DNA of 64,000 nucleotides from CAJJDF01 sp965655625 (GTDB lineage: Bacteria > Bacteroidota > Bacteroidia > Flavobacteriales_D > CAJJDF01). The notes below the pieces were generated by a model that saw nothing but the letters and a program-made list of their open reading frames with translations, was not told the DNA's origin and did not search any database. Every line of letters starts with the position of its first letter. Position 1 is the first letter of the stretch. The translations under genes were made by a program, and so were the position numbers. This document shows positions 60,368 to 64,000 of this stretch, in pieces. The stretch covers positions 38,515 through 102,514 of the forward strand of contig CBFHHA010000003.1 of assembly GCA_965655625.1 (NCBI GenBank). The letters are read 5' to 3'.

Positions 60368-60683
60368 TGAATAGGTTATGTCCTTATTTCTTATTCAAGG
60401 AGCATTGTAATTTTAACCTATTCATATCGAATATTTGACTAGATTATACTTTTCAAACTATTTAGGCTAATATTAAAAAAAATATTGACTGATTTTTTTA
60501 ACTTTTACCGTTTAACCAGATGTACTGACTATAGTGAGGTAATCTCTGACTTTCAAGAGTGTTTATTTAGAAAATTTTAACAAAATTTTAATTAATTTTT
60601 TTTGGAAAATTAATTTTTTTTACAATTCCATTTGCTTTTTGTTTAATTCTTTATAAATTTACTCAAACAAAAAACTAATAACT
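60368..60683 (+). promoter_or_regulatory. Proteorhodopsin upstream region and promoter
   Basis: 316 bp without a gene. The promoter has a -33 TTTG at 60631-60634, a 19-nt spacer and a -7-like TAAATTTA at 60654-60661 (7 of 8 positions of the TAnnTTTG pattern). Directly upstream is a perfect 14-bp tandem direct repeat, AATTAATTTTTTTT, at 60590-60603 and 60608-60621. The leader to the ATG is about 17-20 nt. The rest is AT-rich with nothing else seen. Confidence 0.5.
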
Positions 60684-61415
60684 ATGGAAAACTTTAATTT
60701 GACCTTTGGTATGGTCGCAAAACTTAATCCAACTGATTATGTTGGATTTACATTCTTTGTAGGGTGTATGGCAATGATGGCTGCAGCAGCCTTTTTCTTT
60801 TTATCACTCAATCAGTTTGATAAAAAATGGCGAACTTCTGTTCTAGTCTCAGGGCTCATTACCTTTATTGCAGCGGTTCATTATTTCTACATGAGAGATT
60901 ACTGGGCAGCTCATGCAGAATCTCCGACATTTTTCAGATATGTAGATTGGATCCTTACTGTGCCATTGATGTGCGTAGAATTTTATCTCATTCTAAAAGT
61001 AGCAGGAGCCAAGCAATCTTTGTTATGGAAAATGATTATTTTTTCAGTAATAATGCTTGTAACGGGTTATTTTGGAGAAGCAGTATACAAAGACCAGGCG
61101 GCTTTTTGGGGATTTATCTCTGGTGCAGCGTACTTCTACATTGTTTACGAAATATGGCTTGGAAGCGCGAAGAAACTAGCAGTAGAAGCTGGTGGAGATG
61201 TGTTAAAAGCACACAAAATATTATGCTGGTTCGTTCTTGTGGGATGGGCAATCTATCCAATTGGTTACATGATGGGAACCACAGGATGGTACAACAGCTT
61301 TATGCCTGATGGAAACATCGATGTGGCTTACAACATAGCAGATGCAATTAACAAAATTGGATTTGGACTTGTAATTTACTCATTGGCCGTTAAAAAGACT
61401 ACTTCGGCAGCATAA
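60684..61415 (+). CDS. Proteorhodopsin, DTE-type light-driven proton pump
   Basis: 243 residues, seven helices. Retinal is bound at Lys224 (DAINKIGFGL). Helix C carries RYVDWILTVPLMCVEFYLIL: proton acceptor Asp88, Thr92, donor Glu99 (equivalent to D97/T101/E108), with Met96 at the spectral-tuning site 105, as in green-absorbing flavobacterial pumps. His66 (VHYFYMRDYW) is the counter-ion histidine. Gly143 in FWGFISG aligns with the xanthorhodopsin fenestration glycine. A strong terminator follows, and the retinal-synthesis fusion gene faces it. Confidence 0.97.
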   Translation: MENFNLTFGMVAKLNPTDYVGFTFFVGCMAMMAAAAFFFLSLNQFDKKWRTSVLVSGLITFIAAVHYFYMRDYWAAHAESPTFFRYVDWILTVPLMCVEFYLILKVAGAKQSLLWKMIIFSVIMLVTGYFGEAVYKDQAAFWGFISGAAYFYIVYEIWLGSAKKLAVEAGGDVLKAHKILCWFVLVGWAIYPIGYMMGTTGWYNSFMPDGNIDVAYNIADAINKIGFGLVIYSLAVKKTTSAA

Positions 61416-61434
61416 ATTTTTATTAACCAAAAGA

Positions 61435-61466
61435 AGCGTGATTCGTAAGAGTCACGCTTTTTTTTT
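61435..61466 (+). terminator. Terminator of the proteorhodopsin gene
   Basis: A 10-bp stem, AGCGTGATTC (61435-61444) with GAGTCACGCT (61449-61458), including one T-G pair, loop GTAA, followed by a long T run. Confidence 0.95.
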
Positions 61467-61482
61467 GCCGAAAATCTGACTT

Positions 61483-63495
61483 CTATTCTTTTTTAATTGC
61501 TAAATAAAAATGATGCATGGAAGCAACATGAGGTAAGCTGAGACAGGATAGAATGATGAAAAACGTTCCCCATTGGTTCGATTCCAATACAAAAATTGAT
61601 GACATCAACATGATGGAGGCTAATGAAGTGAATGGAATAGATCGAATAAATAGATCTTTTGAACTCACATCTAAACCTTGTTTTAGGTGTTTCCATCCAT
61701 TTTTGCTGTGTTGGAAAGTGAAATAGATACCAAAACTTACAAGCAAAGGAAGAAATGTGGTAAGTAAAAGGTAAGTAAGGGTGATTATTATTTCTTTTCT
61801 TTTGTATTTAATTCCCAAATATAAACCTGACAGAAGAGAAAGGATTTGTATAAATAAATAGAAGTCTGTTTTACTCAATTTCTGTATCAATTGGCTAGTA
61901 ATACCTGGGATTTGAGCGAGGATATCTATTAACTCTGTTGTGTGAAAAAATAGAATTTGACTCAGTACAATTACGCCCCATAAAAAGGAGCTAAAATTAG
62001 ATTTAATGTTCCACTCTTTAAAATCGGCTTGGCCAAAATGAAAAGCCGAGTAAAGTAAAAAGCCCAAAAGGGCAATGTCAGGAGTAATAAACCAAATAAC
62101 TCCATAAAGAACAGCTTTACTTATGTAGCTTACGGTGAATATTGAAATAGACTGAATTGTAAATTTTTTAAGTTTGGTTAGGTGGTCAAGAGCACCATGC
62201 GATAGTCCTATAGACATGAAACCTGCGATCAAGGTGAAGAGAACTATATTTTCTAAATTTAATTTATAAAGTAGAACGGAGATGAGCGTTATAAAAAGCG
62301 GAAGAAATACGATGGAACTTTTTTTTACGAAGTAAAATATGTCATTTACAGCCATTTTTATAAAAATGAATTTTGGTAGTTTGGAAAACAATAAAATATC
62401 ATCTTTTAATTTTGTTCTCTCCTGCAAGAAGTTTAAAACTCTGATAGTTGGAACTTTCGAAAAAAGTATTTCAAATATAAGTTTTCCTTTTTCAGGTTTT
62501 TTTGAAAGAATTTTCAGAAGTAAACGGTCATAAAAAGCGAATCTATTTGGTTTGTTCGGTTTGTTCGATTTGTTTCTAATGCCATTGAACTGCTCGGAAA
62601 TTAGCGTTGCCTCCTTGGCCATTTCGTGAAATGCAAAACCAGTAGTGCATTTGACTTTATTGTTCCTGGCTCCCATATTTGTCCAATTCTCACCCAAATA
62701 ATCTGTTTTGATCTGAGCACTAGACATTGGAATTATTCCTTTTTCAACTTCATTAAGTTTATAGTTTGGGCTTATTCGATTAATATAATTTTTTAAGAGA
62801 GTGTTTGCCTCATCCTCAGTAATTTTTTCTTTGCCAAAACGTGTCACCTCGATCAAGGAGTTTGTAGCGCTGTAGGGAAGAATATACATAAATTGAGTAA
62901 AATTGTTTTGTGGGATATTAAAATCCATCATAACCATTTTTTTGGCATCAAAACAATTTTCTTTTGTTGATATGTTCCAACCAAAGAATGACTGATAGAG
63001 ATGACTTTCGTTTTTCTCAGATTTTTTATAATCAGGTGGTCTACTGTCAAATACGTTTATTGCGGTTATCGTTCTTTCCTCAATTTTCAGTTCAAATTGA
63101 TTGGAGTTAACTACATCAGCCGAAGATAAATAGGAGTGAATATAGGTAACATTTTCTTTTTCTAATTTGGTTCTCGTCAACTGATAAAGGTCTATCCCTC
63201 TAACATGCCAATAGCGCATGGGATGTATATTGGTTGTTTTTATGTTGCCAATTTCAATTTTATTCCAGCTGTGGCTTACTAAGTCAGTTAGGTGTAATTC
63301 CTCCAGTTCTTTTTCTGTTGACCAAAAGCAAAACGTTCTATCGTTTTTAGTTTTGCTACTTGGTTCTATTACCGCGATACTTTTATTTCTCAAAACGCCC
63401 GTATCGATTAGCCTTAGTAAAAGAAGACAGTTTGCAGCTCCAAATCCAATAAATGCAAAATCATATGATTGATAATGAGTATTTGTCTTATTCAA
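61483..63495 (-). CDS. Lycopene beta-cyclase fused to beta-carotene 15,15'-dioxygenase (CrtY-Blh)
   Basis: 670 residues in one uninterrupted frame. Residues 1-385 are a CrtY-type lycopene cyclase: FIGFGAANCLLLLRL (FAD/NAD fold, 15-29), DRTFCFWS (52-59), VFDSRP (148-153), YILPYSATNSLIEVTRF (204-220) and TTGFAFHEM (284-292). Residues 390-670 are a Brp/Blh dioxygenase: LSHGALDH (431-438), SAFHFGQADF (483-492), FQHSKNGWKHL (594-604), LPHVASMHHF (654-663), with the iron-ligand histidines and about eight helices. The product would be retinal made directly from lycopene. TTG 63495 is the start; no ATG occurs before residue 93. Confidence 0.92.
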   Translation of the reverse strand: MNKTNTHYQSYDFAFIGFGAANCLLLLRLIDTGVLRNKSIAVIEPSSKTKNDRTFCFWSTEKELEELHLTDLVSHSWNKIEIGNIKTTNIHPMRYWHVRGIDLYQLTRTKLEKENVTYIHSYLSSADVVNSNQFELKIEERTITAINVFDSRPPDYKKSEKNESHLYQSFFGWNISTKENCFDAKKMVMMDFNIPQNNFTQFMYILPYSATNSLIEVTRFGKEKITEDEANTLLKNYINRISPNYKLNEVEKGIIPMSSAQIKTDYLGENWTNMGARNNKVKCTTGFAFHEMAKEATLISEQFNGIRNKSNKPNKPNRFAFYDRLLLKILSKKPEKGKLIFEILFSKVPTIRVLNFLQERTKLKDDILLFSKLPKFIFIKMAVNDIFYFVKKSSIVFLPLFITLISVLLYKLNLENIVLFTLIAGFMSIGLSHGALDHLTKLKKFTIQSISIFTVSYISKAVLYGVIWFITPDIALLGFLLYSAFHFGQADFKEWNIKSNFSSFLWGVIVLSQILFFHTTELIDILAQIPGITSQLIQKLSKTDFYLFIQILSLLSGLYLGIKYKRKEIIITLTYLLLTTFLPLLVSFGIYFTFQHSKNGWKHLKQGLDVSSKDLFIRSIPFTSLASIMLMSSIFVLESNQWGTFFIILSCLSLPHVASMHHFYLAIKKE

Positions 63496-63790
63496 TGCTT
63501 GGATATTTTGATAACACTGTTAAAAGAATTTGAACCAAAAAGTAATTGACTTTTAGTCTCTGACCCAAGCGAGGCTAGGACGGTTTTTATTTTCGACAAG
63601 GTTATATTGAGCCTAATTAACATTTGTTTTGTGATTTTTGTCGATGACAGAGAAAAGATGTAAAATACTGAACACCTCTATAACCTCTAATCTACAAAAA
63701 AATAAGTTAAGAATTTAGGTTGTGAAAAATCATTTAATTATCGAAATGAACTAAATATTTTTTTATGGAACTTTAAGTTTTACTCAAGAA
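63496..63790. other. Intergenic region upstream of the CrtY-Blh gene
   Basis: 295 bp with no gene and no perfect -7 box for the minus-strand fusion gene. It includes GAGGCTAGGA at 63571-63580, shared with the element at 44529. Nothing else was seen. Confidence 0.4.
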
Positions 63791-64000
63791 TCACTTTATT
63801 CCGTTCACAAAATCTAAAAATACAGCCTTGTGTTTGGCTAAATCCATAGTTCCAGAAAGAGCAACTCGCGCAATATAATCTTTGTCGCCTTCTTTGGTGG
63901 TTCCTTGTGTAGAAGTTGCTGGAATTGTCCAATAACATCCTTTTAATTGGCCGTAGCTTACACAATATTTACTTTCCTGAGGAATTTCAGCAATCATTTT
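63791..64000 (-). CDS. Hypothetical protein, possibly cut by the window edge
   Basis: The frame ends with TGA at 63791 and is open to the right edge; the last in-window ATG is at 63997. The visible 68 residues (KYCVSYGQLKGCYWTIPATS, then GDKDYIARVALSGTMDLAKH, ending FLDFVNGIK) contain no signal peptide or recognised domain. It may start at 63997 or continue beyond the window. Same strand as the CrtY-Blh gene but nearly 300 bp upstream, so probably a separate unit. Confidence 0.5.
   Translation of the reverse strand, partial: KMIAEIPQESKYCVSYGQLKGCYWTIPATSTQGTTKEGDKDYIARVALSGTMDLAKHKAVFLDFVNGIK

Noticed and set aside
62543..62572. Short tandem codon repeat (KSNKPNKPN) near the middle of the CrtY-Blh protein as a domain linker
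   Set aside because: It falls at about residues 309-317, before the last conserved cyclase region (FYDRLLLKIL), so it is an internal insertion of CrtY and not the fusion joint.

Overview
The window comes from an AT-rich chromosome of a Bacteroidota bacterium, most likely a marine or aquatic member of the Flavobacteriales. The evidence is lineage-typical: proteins with PKD domains and CHU_C-type (type IX secretion, type B) C-terminal domains, promoters with the Bacteroidota -7 box TAnnTTTG, almost no Shine-Dalgarno sequences, frequent TTG starts, a LuxC-type acyl-CoA reductase next to a ferredoxin, a mitochondrial-type aconitase, a CcmF/CcsA-type cytochrome c biogenesis protein, and a flavobacterial proteorhodopsin. 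No phage, complete insertion sequence, CRISPR array or rRNA operon was seen. Most of the window is ordinary core genome.

Layout. 0-6 kb: a ferredoxin (cut by the window edge) diverges from an acyl-CoA reductase, followed by a giant outer-membrane/Ig-repeat protein. 6.4-12.6 kb: a minus-strand cluster with an ECF sigma factor, a membrane-anchored PKD/CHU_C protein in the anti-sigma position, a small secreted protein, a large secreted CUB/PKD/P-domain/CHU_C protein and a flavoprotein. 12.8-20.7 kb: malate dehydrogenase, tRNA-Gly(UCC), an outer-membrane barrel, a PLP enzyme, a LysM glucosaminidase, a DUF4340 protein, rhodanese, a TIGR04282-type glycosyltransferase-like protein, an alpha/beta hydrolase and smpB. 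20.8-31.6 kb: a methylmalonyl-CoA mutase small-subunit-like protein, a DUF368 polyprenyl-phosphate transporter, aroE, purine nucleoside phosphorylase, a GT-C-like membrane protein, hemW, an rRNA-type methyltransferase, radA, a flippase-like membrane protein and a TlpA thioredoxin. 31.7-40 kb: aconitase, a J/KTSC-domain protein, fabH-accB-accC, sucC and an endonuclease III without Fe-S cysteines. 40-54.5 kb: small membrane and lipoproteins, a PlsC-like acyltransferase, tex, an aminotransferase/omega-amidase pair, an unknown 775-residue protein with a GT2 glycosyltransferase, an AI-2E family exporter, and a VWA/AAA pair. 54.6-56.7 kb: a ParE/RelE-type toxin, two genes each broken by one in-frame TAA, then adk and hpt. 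56.8-64 kb: cytochrome c biogenesis, a DUF2520 protein, proteorhodopsin and a retinal-synthesis gene.

The most interesting locus is at 60.4-63.5 kb. A DTE-type proteorhodopsin (light-driven proton pump) faces, tail to tail, a single 670-codon ORF that fuses a lycopene beta-cyclase (CrtY) to a Brp/Blh beta-carotene 15,15'-dioxygenase. One polypeptide would therefore close the rings of beta-carotene and cleave it to retinal for the neighbouring pump. The rhodopsin also has a glycine at the helix-E position that forms the carotenoid-antenna window in xanthorhodopsin. Second in interest are the sigma factor/CHU_C signalling candidate, the three reading frames interrupted by single TAA codons, and a tRNA-Gly with a compensated A19-U56 elbow pair.
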